Positions 1 to 6,945 of a stretch of 24,958 nt of DNA are shown piece after piece. The notes beneath the pieces are model-generated. The model ran no database searches and had not been told where the DNA came from. It saw nothing but the letters and a program-made list of their open reading frames with translations. The position numbers and the translations under genes are program-made. The stretch lies in the NCBI GenBank assembly GCA_958402795.1, contig CATXUX010000043.1, forward strand, positions 1 to 24,958. The letters are read 5' to 3'. Each line of letters opens with the position of its first letter. The stretch's first letter is position 1. The DNA is from an uncultured Lachnospiraceae bacterium (GTDB lineage Bacteria > Bacillota > Clostridia > Lachnospirales > Lachnospiraceae).

Positions 1-44
1 AAATCGCTATGCCACAGCCTTGGCAGGCCATCGCGCAGCGATTT
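1..44. other. Inverted repeat at window edge, possible terminator of an upstream gene
   Basis: AAATCGCT (1-8) is perfectly complementary to AGCGATTT (37-44). A smaller GCCA/TGGC stem (11-14 and 21-24) lies inside, and a T-rich stretch follows the right arm. This could be a rho-independent terminator for a gene left of the window, or the end of a decayed element. The left arm starts at base 1, so its true extent cannot be seen. Nothing else recognisable lies between 45 and 98. Confidence 0.3.
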
Positions 45-98
45 TGTTCAATTCCCGTTTGTCGGCCTGATTGAATGAAGAGCAATAAGATATTAAAG

Positions 99-133
99 TT
101 AAAATTGTATCTCTTTAAAATTGCAAGTATAAT
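99..133 (+). promoter_or_regulatory. Sigma-A-type promoter with a direct repeat over the -35/spacer
   Basis: TTGTAT (105-110) and a perfect TATAAT (128-133) are separated by 17 bp. A 9-bp direct repeat, TTAAAATTG, occurs at 99-107 and 115-123, overlapping the -35 box and the spacer, and could be a regulator site. The promoter sits 34 bp before the ATG of the decayed frame at 167 and would also drive the operon starting at 402. Confidence 0.6.
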
Positions 134-166
134 AACAGTATGAAGTTGAATGAGAGGAAAAAAGTA

Positions 167-405
167 ATGGATAATTTTATCCAAAAGGAAATTCAAGATT
201 CAAAAGTGATGATTCTATATACAAAAAATATTTGATAAACAAGGCTGTATTGCTTATAGCTGCACCCCCCAAAAACGAAGCCAGAATTGATAAAGTTGCT
301 GAGTTAGAAGCGGTTTCTTAGATATTTGCGGATGACAATGTGTTTAAAACAGCTGATATGTATTTTCGGGAAGCGTGGAACAGGGAAAAGGAGGATAGCG
401 TATGA
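167..405 (+). pseudogene. Decayed first gene of the operon, family not recognised
   Basis: An ATG at 167 has a GAGAGG ribosome binding site about ten bases upstream and a good promoter, but its frame stops after 22 codons (stop at 233-235). The +1 frame then reads on through NKAVLLIAAPPKNEARID, meets one in-frame TAG (319-321), and continues as IFADDNVFKTADMYFREAWN to a TGA at 403-405. That last stop overlaps the ATG of the next gene in the ATGA arrangement typical of coupled genes. One frameshift plus one nonsense codon would therefore explain a former small protein of about 78 residues. I do not recognise its family. A short genuine peptide of 22 codons cannot be excluded. Confidence 0.5.
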
Positions 406-1316
406 TTCACGAAGATTTTACTATGAAAGAGCACCATTTTGTCGGACATCTTGCGGAACCGGATCATGGATGCGATAAAGCCGTGCTCGTGATTGCGGGC
501 GGAGAACAGAGCCTCCTGCCAGGCGTCAAGATCGCGGAACGGTTTGCCGACTATGGTTTCATCGGTTTAGCTGTGTCGTTGTACGGAGCTGAAGGACTGC
601 CCGATTCTCCCGACCGCTGCCCAATGGAAATGTTCGGATATGCGGTAGATTATCTGCGTAACCGGAAGCACATTCAGCACATCAGCACATACGGGATGTC
701 GATGGGTTCTATCTTCGCAGTTTTCACAGCAGTATACATTGGTGGCATTGAAAATGTTGTTATGGTTTCGCCAACTCATGTTCCTTTTGAGGGAACGACA
801 AAGGACAAAAAACATATGAGCGGCCATAGCGTAGCTACATGGCATGGACAGGACATTCCATTTGTCACGGCGGATTTTACAAAAGTGAAAGCATCAAGCT
901 ATCAAAAACATCCGGCCGCCGCACATAAGGTAATGGGAATGTGGACCGCGTATTATGATGCATATCAGGATAAAAACAGAGAACAGCAGGCGATGCTCCC
1001 GATGGAACGTACAAATGCACGGATACTTCTCATAGCAGGGGGCGCGGACGAGGCATGGCCCGCGGAATATTCCGTCCATACTCTCCAAGCGTACCTTGAA
1101 CGCAAAAATTACTGTCATGACGTGAAAGCGGTGGTTTATCCGAATGTGAGCCATTTAACCGGAATAATGCCAAATCAGGAGCGGGAAAAGAAATTATATC
1201 GGTTGATGCCGTTGATCGGGATTGCATATAAAAGTTTCGGGAAACACAAAAAGGAGTGTTTGGAGGCGCTCGCCAAATCTGAGCGCGAAATCATAAATTG
1301 GCTGAATGAGCTATAA
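402..1316 (+). CDS. Alpha/beta hydrolase, BAAT/dienelactone-hydrolase-like
   Basis: A 304-residue cytoplasmic alpha/beta hydrolase, probably an esterase or acyl-thioesterase; the substrate cannot be read from the sequence. The nucleophile elbow is YGMSMG with Ser100. The acid is probably Asp216 in GGADEAW, and His251 in NVSHLTG completes the triad. The GG-x-D-x-x-W pattern and the late histidine resemble the C-terminal catalytic domain of bile-acid-CoA:amino-acid N-acyltransferase/acyl-CoA thioesterases (PF08840). There is no signal peptide. GGAGGAT at 389-395 fits the ATG at 402, which overlaps the stop of the decayed upstream frame by ATGA. The methyltransferase and polyferredoxin genes follow on the same strand with no room for a separate promoter, so the three are probably co-transcribed. 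Confidence 0.8.
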   Translation: MIHEDFTMKEHHFVGHLAEPDHGCDKAVLVIAGGEQSLLPGVKIAERFADYGFIGLAVSLYGAEGLPDSPDRCPMEMFGYAVDYLRNRKHIQHISTYGMSMGSIFAVFTAVYIGGIENVVMVSPTHVPFEGTTKDKKHMSGHSVATWHGQDIPFVTADFTKVKASSYQKHPAAAHKVMGMWTAYYDAYQDKNREQQAMLPMERTNARILLIAGGADEAWPAEYSVHTLQAYLERKNYCHDVKAVVYPNVSHLTGIMPNQEREKKLYRLMPLIGIAYKSFGKHKKECLEALAKSEREIINWLNEL

Positions 1317-1352
1317 ATGGATTTTAATTTTAGAAGAAGAGAGGGATTACGA

Positions 1353-2003
1353 ATGAAAAAAAGAACATGGGATCTATATGCGCCAATATATGAACGGGCA
1401 ATGCGTTCGGATCGTAAAGTTTATCAGATGATGTATCGCCGGATCCCGGAAGTCATTCAAAAAAAAGATGTGCTGGAAATCGCCACCGGTCCCGGATTGC
1501 TGGCAAAGCATGTGGCACATGCTGCAAATAAAATGATTGCCACGGATTATTCCGAAGGAATGATTGCACAAGCCAGAAAGGGGAACTATCCGGCTAATCT
1601 GACGTTTGAAGTTGCAGACGCGACAGACCTGCCGTTTGACGATAAATCCTTTGATGTGGTTCTGATTGCCAATGCGCTTCATGTTATGCCGGATCCGGAA
1701 AAGGCACTCATGGAGATAGACCGGGTATTAAAGGATAAAGGAATACTGATCGCGCCTAATTTTGTAAATCATAAGGGCGGATTCATAAGCCGCATATGGT
1801 CCGGCATACTGAAAATCGCAGGGATAGGCTTTGAGCATCAATGGGAAGCAGAAGAATACCGAAAATTTCTCGAAAAGAACGGCTGGAAAATCAAAAACTG
1901 GAAAATCATGCAGGCGCGTATCCCTATGGCCTACGCGGAATGTATAAGGGGAGATAACGATGAAAAAATATCTGATGCCGGTTGTGATGCTGGCAATATT
2001 TGA
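1353..2003 (+). CDS. Class I SAM-dependent methyltransferase (UbiE/Methyltransf_11-like)
   Basis: A 216-residue cytoplasmic methyltransferase; the substrate is unknown. Motif I is VLEIATGPG (40-48), and the segment DATDLPFDDKSFDVVL (89-104) is the usual acidic and post-motif region of the UbiE-like group. The open frame extends up to an ATG at 1317, but that start has no ribosome binding site. The ATG at 1353 follows GAGAGGG at suitable spacing and starts as these families usually do, so I use it. The final residues after AECIRG (about 195-200) come from 44 nucleotides that overlap the next gene in another frame. They look like a non-conserved extension, possibly created by loss of an earlier stop. 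The operon position suggests action together with the hydrolase and polyferredoxin, but the shared pathway is unknown. Confidence 0.85.
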   Translation: MKKRTWDLYAPIYERAMRSDRKVYQMMYRRIPEVIQKKDVLEIATGPGLLAKHVAHAANKMIATDYSEGMIAQARKGNYPANLTFEVADATDLPFDDKSFDVVLIANALHVMPDPEKALMEIDRVLKDKGILIAPNFVNHKGGFISRIWSGILKIAGIGFEHQWEAEEYRKFLEKNGWKIKNWKIMQARIPMAYAECIRGDNDEKISDAGCDAGNI

Positions 2004-2778
2004 AACAATCGCCATTGCGCTCTGGCTGACGATGGACGACCTGTTTTACCTGTTCAACTTCAGCTATATCGGCATTTCTCTGGCATTGGCGATCTTTTTG
2101 TACATCAGGAAATATAAGCACGCCCGGCGAGTTGCGCAGCTTTTGGTAGGACTGTATATGCTGGTCTATCTGGGGATAGTCTGCAGGGAAAATATGCAGA
2201 TCGAAGGATTCTGGTATTATCTGTTTACCGGCGTATTTGAGGCCGCGACCATCCATTATGTGGTCGCCAAGATATTCGGACCGCTGGTTTTTGGGAGAGG
2301 GTGGTGCGGCTATGCCTGCTGGACGGCCATGGTACTGGACTTCCTTCCCTACAAAACGCTAAAGCAGCCGCGCCGGAAAATTGGCTGGATCCGATATGTT
2401 ACCTTTGCGGCATCGTTCCTGTTTGTGGCGTCGCTCTTTCTGGCCCATGTGGGCAACATGGAAGAAATCATGTTCCGGGCGTTCCTGATCGGAAATCTGC
2501 TATATTACGCTGTTGGTATTGTTCTTGCATTTCTGTTCAAGGATAACCGGGCATTTTGCAAATACATATGTCCGATCACCATATTCCTGAAACCTATGAG
2601 TTATTTTTCTTTGCTCCGGGTAAAATGTGACACTGAAAAATGTGTATCCTGCGGCAAGTGTAAGCGTGTATGCCCGATGGAGGTGGACGTGACGGATAAT
2701 TCGAGAAAGAGGAAAAACGGAACAGAATGTATTCTTTGTTTTGAATGCGTGCGAAATTGTCCGAAAAATGCCCTTTAA
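1960..2778 (+). CDS. NapH/MauN-like membrane polyferredoxin (4Fe-4S binding)
   Basis: A 272-residue inner-membrane electron-transfer protein. Five or so hydrophobic segments cover residues 5-195. Between them lies GRGWCGYACW (112-121), a conserved cysteine motif of the NapH/NosR/CcoG group, and a further CKYICP (200-205) follows the last helix. The C-terminus has two classical ferredoxin clusters: Cys228/231/234/238 and Cys257/260/263/267, each ending in CP. AGGGGAG precedes the ATG, which lies inside the end of the methyltransferase gene (44-nt overlap), so translation is probably coupled. Proteins of this type pass electrons between quinone or flavin donors and a redox partner. No such partner is encoded nearby, so the acceptor is unknown. 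Confidence 0.85.
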   Translation: MKKYLMPVVMLAIFETIAIALWLTMDDLFYLFNFSYIGISLALAIFLYIRKYKHARRVAQLLVGLYMLVYLGIVCRENMQIEGFWYYLFTGVFEAATIHYVVAKIFGPLVFGRGWCGYACWTAMVLDFLPYKTLKQPRRKIGWIRYVTFAASFLFVASLFLAHVGNMEEIMFRAFLIGNLLYYAVGIVLAFLFKDNRAFCKYICPITIFLKPMSYFSLLRVKCDTEKCVSCGKCKRVCPMEVDVTDNSRKRKNGTECILCFECVRNCPKNAL

Positions 2779-2820
2779 GTCCAAACAGACGCTCAAAGGG
2801 ATAGGAATGGAATGTATACA

Positions 2821-2867
2821 TTGAATTTTAAAGGATGTGTGTTATAATAACAGTTAGCTACAACTAA
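2821..2867 (+). promoter_or_regulatory. Promoter with palindromic operator for the carboxyl-methyltransferase gene
   Basis: TTGAAT (2821-2826), a 16-bp spacer and TATAAT (2843-2848) form a good sigma-A promoter. Five bases after the -10 lies TTAGCTACAACTAA (2854-2867), an imperfect palindrome over the expected transcription start. It matches 12 of 14 bases of the perfect palindrome at 6817-6830, which sits in the same place relative to another methyltransferase promoter. This geometry fits repression by a dimeric regulator of MarR or similar type; no such gene is in the window. Confidence 0.65.
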
Positions 2868-2886
2868 TCAGAAGCGGGAGGCTGTT

Positions 2887-3717
2887 ATGAAATATCATAT
2901 TGAAAAAAATTCAGTGCAGGAAACATTGATCATTCCCTTGTATGCGAGAAAGAAATGTACGGAAAAATTTCCCCCTCTTTTTCGTGATGAAACGGCCATA
3001 CACTTAATGGAACAGATTGATTATGACTTCTCTGAGCTGGAAAAAAAGAGCGGCAGTTTTATGCAGGAGTTTGGCTTTTTAGAACTTGCCATGCGCCAGA
3101 ATGATTTGGCTTATGAAGTGAAGGATTATTTGACAATACACCCCAATGCCGCTGTTGTAAATATGGGATGCGGTCTGGACAACACGGGGAGAAATTGTGA
3201 TAATGGATTCTGCCACATTTACAATATTGACTTTCCAGATGTGATAGCGGTCAGAAACCAGCTCCTTCCTGCGGGAGAACGTGAAAAAAATATTGCAGCT
3301 GATCTGAAAGATACCTCATGGTTTGATGAGATCGATGCCGGTGAGGGAGCGGTTTTCTTTGCTGCAGGCGTATTTTATTATTTTTTGAGAGAAGACGTAA
3401 AAGCTCTTTTCCTGGCGATGACAGAGCATTTTCCGAAAGGCAGGATTGTGTTTGATACCGCCGGAAAGACAGCGGTGAAACTGATGGTAAAAACATGGAT
3501 AAAACAAGCAGAGATCAAAGATGTAAACGCCTACTTTTTTGTCGGCGATCTTCAGAAAGAGATTGCCCCGTGGTCAGAAAAATTCCGGCTGTCTTCAAGG
3601 GGTTATATGCAGGGTTATCAAAGCCTGAATATGCCCTCGGTCAAAAGGCTCTACCGGATTTTGGCTAAAATAGGGGATGGACTGATGAAAATGAAAATCG
3701 TAAGGATTGATTTTTAG
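2887..3717 (+). CDS. SAM-dependent O-methyltransferase, leucine carboxyl methyltransferase/TcmP family
   Basis: A 276-residue cytoplasmic methyltransferase of the Ppm1/TcmP group (PF04072). The order of motifs is characteristic: VVNMGCGLDNT (90-100, SAM loop), YNIDFPDVI (112-120, acidic ribose contact), AADLKDTSW (137-145) and AAGVFYYF (159-166). Family members methylate carboxyl or hydroxyl groups of proteins, polyketides or small molecules; the substrate here is unknown. GGAGG at 2878-2882 places the ATG correctly. The gene has its own promoter with the palindromic operator described above, and the DUF1349 gene 31 bp downstream probably shares its transcript. Apart from SAM binding it is not similar to the methyltransferase at 6787(-), yet the two appear to share an operator. 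Confidence 0.82.
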   Translation: MKYHIEKNSVQETLIIPLYARKKCTEKFPPLFRDETAIHLMEQIDYDFSELEKKSGSFMQEFGFLELAMRQNDLAYEVKDYLTIHPNAAVVNMGCGLDNTGRNCDNGFCHIYNIDFPDVIAVRNQLLPAGEREKNIAADLKDTSWFDEIDAGEGAVFFAAGVFYYFLREDVKALFLAMTEHFPKGRIVFDTAGKTAVKLMVKTWIKQAEIKDVNAYFFVGDLQKEIAPWSEKFRLSSRGYMQGYQSLNMPSVKRLYRILAKIGDGLMKMKIVRIDF

Positions 3718-3748
3718 TTTATCACAAAAAGCACAGGGAGGAAAGACG

Positions 3749-4375
3749 ATGTTTATTTGGGATGTAAATCGTTTGCACTGGACAAGAAAACCGCAGGATT
3801 ACCACATAGAGGGCGGGAAGATTGAGATAACAACAAAACCACACACGGACTTATGGCAGAGAACCTATTATCATTTTCGGAATGATAATGCGCCCGTGCT
3901 GCAAATGGAAACGGACGAGAAGTTCTTTTCCTTTATCGTGAAAACGGATTTCACGGAAAGTCATCACAGATTCGACCAGTGCGGGATTGTTCTGTATATG
4001 GACAGCGAGAACTGGATAAAGGGTTCGGTGGAATACGAAAATGAGCAGTACCAGCATCTGGGTTCTGTCGTAACCAATGGCGGGTATTCGGACTGGGCGA
4101 CTACGGTGATTCCCGCAGATGTGAAAATCATGTGGTACCGTTTCAGCCGCAGAGAGGATGATTATTGTATCGAATGTTCTCCAGACGGTAAGGACTTCCG
4201 CCAGATGCGGGTGTGCCATATGGCACAAGGCGGCGGAAGGATCCGATTTGGCGTCTACGCATGTAGTCCGGAAGAATCCTCTTTCACGGCGGTGTTTTCC
4301 GACATGGAGATAACAGAATGTACATGGAAGGCGCACGATGGACAGGCGCCGGATGAAGATGAAACCGGTATGTGA
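3749..4375 (+). CDS. DUF1349 family protein, concanavalin-A-like fold
   Basis: A 208-residue protein with the DUF1349 pattern: an early tryptophan-rich strand (LHWTRKPQDYHIEGG), FFSFIVKTDFTESHHRFDQCGIVLYMD, the ENWIKGSVEYENEQ segment, and SRREDDYCIECSPDGKDFRQMRV. Family members form a jelly-roll/concanavalin-like domain once called 'regulation of enolase protein 1'; no biochemical role is established. There is no signal peptide, so it is probably cytoplasmic. The open frame extends back to a TTG at 3707 inside the previous gene. However, the ATG at 3749 has AGGGAGGAAAG directly upstream, so it is taken as the start. It lies 31 bp after the carboxyl methyltransferase and is probably co-transcribed with it. 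Confidence 0.8.
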   Translation: MFIWDVNRLHWTRKPQDYHIEGGKIEITTKPHTDLWQRTYYHFRNDNAPVLQMETDEKFFSFIVKTDFTESHHRFDQCGIVLYMDSENWIKGSVEYENEQYQHLGSVVTNGGYSDWATTVIPADVKIMWYRFSRREDDYCIECSPDGKDFRQMRVCHMAQGGGRIRFGVYACSPEESSFTAVFSDMEITECTWKAHDGQAPDEDETGM

Positions 4376-4399
4376 TCCCTGAAAAAGAGATAAATCAGA

Positions 4400-4426
4400 T
4401 TGCATCTCAACATCATCTAATATAGT
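4400..4426 (+). promoter_or_regulatory. Possible promoter of the phosphorylase/ANT(6) pair
   Basis: TTGCAT (4400-4405) and TATAGT (4421-4426) are separated by only 15 bp, shorter than ideal. The 72-bp gap before 4448 and the change to AT-rich sequence favour a separate promoter here, but the exact boxes are uncertain. Confidence 0.3.
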
Positions 4427-4447
4427 GTGTGAGAAAGGGAAATTTAT

Positions 4448-5218
4448 ATGGCAGTATTTAAAAATGAAATACCAATATTAGAATTTGATACAGAACAAGG
4501 CGCAGTTATAATGCCGGGACATCATTCGGATTATAATTTCCCGCAGAAAGCGGTAATGCTTTTCATGGAACCTGAAATAGATGATTTTGTGGCTGAAAAT
4601 GAATGTGAAATTGTCGGGAAATTTGTAAGTGTTACGAAGGAATTTTGTGTTTATCAAACAAAAATCAATAGTGTGGATATTGCATTTGTACAGGCACCTC
4701 TTGGGGGAGCGGGTGCTGTACAGATTATGGAGCAGTTAATTGCAGGAGGTGTGAAAGAAATAATAGCTGCGGGATGTTGCGGTGCTTTAGTTGAAGATAC
4801 CGAAGGGTCATTTTTTATTCCTACTGCGGCACTTAGACAGGAAGGAACATCCTATCATTATTTGCCGCCGTTACGAGAAATTCAATTAGACGCTGCTCCA
4901 ATCAAAGCGATATGCAGGGTATTAGAAAATGCGGGATTAAGCTATAGAACCTGTAAAACATGGACAACAGATGGATTTTACCGAGAAACAAAAGAAATGG
5001 TCCGGTATCGAAAATCAGAAGGATATTCCGTTGTAGAAATGGAATGTGCCTCTATGGCTGCATGTGCAAAAATGAGAGGCGTCCTATTTGGACAAGTGCT
5101 TTTTACCGCAGATTCTTTGGCAGATGTTGATGCACACGATATAAGAAATTGGGGAAATGATTTTTTTGCAACTGCTATGAAAATTGCAATGGAAGCAATA
5201 ACGGAGGTGCAGACATGA
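4448..5218 (+). CDS. Nucleoside phosphorylase (PNP/UDP family)
   Basis: A 256-residue cytoplasmic enzyme of the nucleoside phosphorylase-I family, which splits a nucleoside with phosphate into base and ribose-1-phosphate, or hydrolyses it. Visible motifs are APLGGAGAV (83-91, phosphate/ribose region), AAGCCGAL (107-114), TTDGFYRET (173-181) and VVEMECASM (195-203), whose Glu-Met-Glu is the ribose-contacting signature. TADSLA (220-225) takes the place of the usual base-contacting S/T-D. The preferred base cannot be assigned. AAAGGGA precedes the ATG. The stop overlaps the start of the aminoglycoside adenylyltransferase gene as ATGA, so the two are translationally coupled. Both genes are clearly more AT-rich than the core genes to the right, consistent with acquisition from elsewhere. 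Confidence 0.85.
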   Translation: MAVFKNEIPILEFDTEQGAVIMPGHHSDYNFPQKAVMLFMEPEIDDFVAENECEIVGKFVSVTKEFCVYQTKINSVDIAFVQAPLGGAGAVQIMEQLIAGGVKEIIAAGCCGALVEDTEGSFFIPTAALRQEGTSYHYLPPLREIQLDAAPIKAICRVLENAGLSYRTCKTWTTDGFYRETKEMVRYRKSEGYSVVEMECASMAACAKMRGVLFGQVLFTADSLADVDAHDIRNWGNDFFATAMKIAMEAITEVQT

Positions 5219-6063
5219 GATCAGAAAACGAAATGTATGACCTTATTTTAGAGGTTGCGAAAAATGATGTTAGAATTAAAGCTGTATATATGAATGGTTC
5301 AAGAACAAACGAAAATGTTCCAAAAGATATTTTTCAAGATTATGATATAGTTTATGTTGTGGAAAATACCCAAAGCTTTATAGAGGATAAAGAGTGGATT
5401 GGGATTTTCGGAGAAATTCTTTATATGCAATATCCTGATGAAAATCCGAATTATCCAAGCGATAAGAAAAATTCTTATGGTTATTTAATGCAATTTGCAG
5501 ACGGAATTAGAATTGACTTAACTGTGCAGTCTGTATATTATGCATTACAGCACATTAAGGAAGACAAGCTTTGCAAAATTTTGCTGGATAAAGAAAATAT
5601 ATTACCTGAAATAGAAGCGGCAACAGATTGTCAATATTGGATTAAAAAACCTACAAAAGAACAATATCTGGCGGCTTGTAATGAATTTTGGTGGTGTACC
5701 AATAATATAGCAAAAGGTTTATGGCGCAAGGAAATCCCCTATGTTCAGGATATGACAAATTATTGTGTAAGGACTCAGCTTATTACTATGTTAAATTGGA
5801 AAGTAGGTATTTTAACAGGATGGTCGGTGAGTACCGGAAAATCATCAAAATACTTGTATAAGTGGCTTCCGGAGGAAGAATGGCAAATACTTTTATCAAC
5901 TTATTTTGATGGTAATGTTGATCATGCATGGAAGTCTGTTTTTGGAATGTGCGGGTTATTTGGAAACGCGGCACGGTTTGTTGGGGGAAAATTGGGATGG
6001 GAATATAATGAAAAAGAGGAAAAAGCAGCCCAGTCTTTCTTGGAATATGTGCATCAATTATAA
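5215..6063 (+). CDS. Aminoglycoside 6-adenylyltransferase, ANT(6)/AadE family
   Basis: A 282-residue cytoplasmic nucleotidyltransferase. It starts MRSENEMYDL, like AadE, and carries the nucleotidyltransferase motif NGSR-x3-N (27-34) followed by PKDIFQDYDIVY with Asp42 and Asp44. The third carboxylate, Asp101, is in RIDLT. The later segments KPTKEQYLAACNEFWWC and NWKVGILTGWS also match the AadE pattern. Known family members transfer AMP from ATP to the 6-hydroxyl of streptomycin. All catalytic residues seem present, so activity is plausible, but the protein is divergent and some 20 residues shorter at the C-terminus than the classical 302-residue ANT(6)-Ia. The gene overlaps the phosphorylase by four bases and is followed by a strong terminator. 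A resistance phenotype is inferred, not shown. Confidence 0.85.
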   Translation: MRSENEMYDLILEVAKNDVRIKAVYMNGSRTNENVPKDIFQDYDIVYVVENTQSFIEDKEWIGIFGEILYMQYPDENPNYPSDKKNSYGYLMQFADGIRIDLTVQSVYYALQHIKEDKLCKILLDKENILPEIEAATDCQYWIKKPTKEQYLAACNEFWWCTNNIAKGLWRKEIPYVQDMTNYCVRTQLITMLNWKVGILTGWSVSTGKSSKYLYKWLPEEEWQILLSTYFDGNVDHAWKSVFGMCGLFGNAARFVGGKLGWEYNEKEEKAAQSFLEYVHQL

Positions 6064-6110
6064 TTCAATCCAGTTTGTCAGTAAGTTGTAAACCGACATA
6101 AGATACCAAT

Positions 6111-6150
6111 AAACAGCGCTCAGGCGTAAAAATCTGGACGCTGTTTTCTT
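6111..6150 (+). terminator. Rho-independent terminator after the ANT(6) gene
   Basis: AAACAGCG (6111-6118) pairs perfectly with CGCTGTTT (6139-6146). An inner CAG/CTG extension follows after a small bulge, and TTTCTTTT runs on from the right arm. It lies 47 bp after the ANT(6) stop and just before the convergent methyltransferase gene. On the reverse strand there is no comparable T-tract, so it mainly serves the forward operon. Confidence 0.85.
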
Positions 6151-6175
6151 TTCAAAGCATGAAGAGGAATAGGCA

Positions 6176-6787
6176 CTACGCCTTCTTTGCCACCACGCAG
6201 ATCCAGCCTTTTTCATTCTTATCCGTTTTGATATCCGTAAAGCCAGTGGCTTGCAAAGCCTTTTCGATCTGGCCGGATGTATAGATTTTCATGCCCTGTA
6301 TCCGATTCGTCCATTTTTCATCTTTGGAATTCTCTCCGTTTGACTCGTTGCAAATCATAAAAGTTCCGCCGCTTTTGAGCACACGGTATACTTCTTCAAA
6401 GGCCTTGTTTATATCCGGCCAGAAGTATATGGTTTCAAAGGCAGTAATTAAGTCAAAATTTTCCCTGGCAAAAGGAAGTTCCATGACATTTCCCTGTAAA
6501 ATTCTGCAACGGTTATTTTTAATTTCTTCCTGATTGACCTTTTCTGATTTTTTTACACTCACTTCCGAATAATCAATGCCTATAACCTTTCCATGTGGAC
6601 TTTTTTCCAATAATTTTTTTATATTTGCACCGCCGCCGCAGCCAATATCCAGAGAGGAATCTTTGTCACCGACTTTTATATGGGTGAATCCCCATTCTGC
6701 CATGAGAGAATGCCCTAGGTTCATCATGCTGACCATAATTTCCCCACCCAATCCGTCTGGTTTAGAAGTATTTTGAAAAAATGACAT
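6176..6787 (-). CDS. Class I SAM-dependent methyltransferase
   Basis: A 203-residue cytoplasmic methyltransferase with motif I LDIGCGGG (46-53), the acidic ribose ligand in GIDYS (Asp72), and VMELPFARENFDLITAFETIYFW (101-123), the usual motif IV region of UbiE-like enzymes. The substrate is unknown. The longest frame would start at a TTG at 6826, but that codon lies inside the operator palindrome and near the transcription start. The ATG at 6787 is preceded, on this strand, by AAAGGAG at eight bases and is clearly the start. The gene is convergent with the ANT(6) operon and divergent from the GNAT gene at 6946. Its promoter carries the perfect form of the palindrome also found before the methyltransferase at 2887. 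Confidence 0.88.
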   Translation of the reverse strand: MSFFQNTSKPDGLGGEIMVSMMNLGHSLMAEWGFTHIKVGDKDSSLDIGCGGGANIKKLLEKSPHGKVIGIDYSEVSVKKSEKVNQEEIKNNRCRILQGNVMELPFARENFDLITAFETIYFWPDINKAFEEVYRVLKSGGTFMICNESNGENSKDEKWTNRIQGMKIYTSGQIEKALQATGFTDIKTDKNEKGWICVVAKKA

Positions 6788-6816
6788 CGCCAGATCTCCT
6801 TTCAAACTGTCGCTAA

Positions 6817-6863
6817 TTAGTTGCAACTAACAACATTGTAACATAGTCCTTTGCATGATACAA
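6817..6863 (-). promoter_or_regulatory. Reverse-strand promoter with perfect 14-bp palindromic operator
   Basis: Read on the minus strand, TTGTAT (6863-6858), a 17-bp spacer and TACAAT (6840-6835) form a sigma-A promoter. Four bases later lies TTAGTTGCAACTAA (6830-6817), a perfect palindrome over the expected transcription start. The near-identical site at 2854-2867 sits five bases after its -10. A dimeric repressor bound here would block transcription. Confidence 0.7.
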
Positions 6864-6874
6864 GGAAAAGATAC

Positions 6875-6903
6875 TTGTCCATTTCAAAATCTTTCCGTAT
6901 AAT
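6875..6903 (+). promoter_or_regulatory. Promoter of the GNAT gene at 6946
   Basis: TTGTCC (6875-6880), a 17-bp spacer and a perfect TATAAT (6898-6903) lie 43 bp before the ATG. It is divergent from the methyltransferase promoter; the two -35 boxes are only 11 bp apart, so factors bound to one side may affect both. Confidence 0.65.
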
Positions 6904-6945
6904 ATATTCGCATATAAATCTTACAGACCATAAGGAGTGGAAGAA

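Noticed and set aside
6788..6826. TTG start at 6826 giving a 216-residue methyltransferase
   Set aside because: The codon lies inside the operator palindrome, near the predicted transcription start, and lacks a ribosome binding site. The ATG at 6787 has AAAGGAG eight bases upstream.
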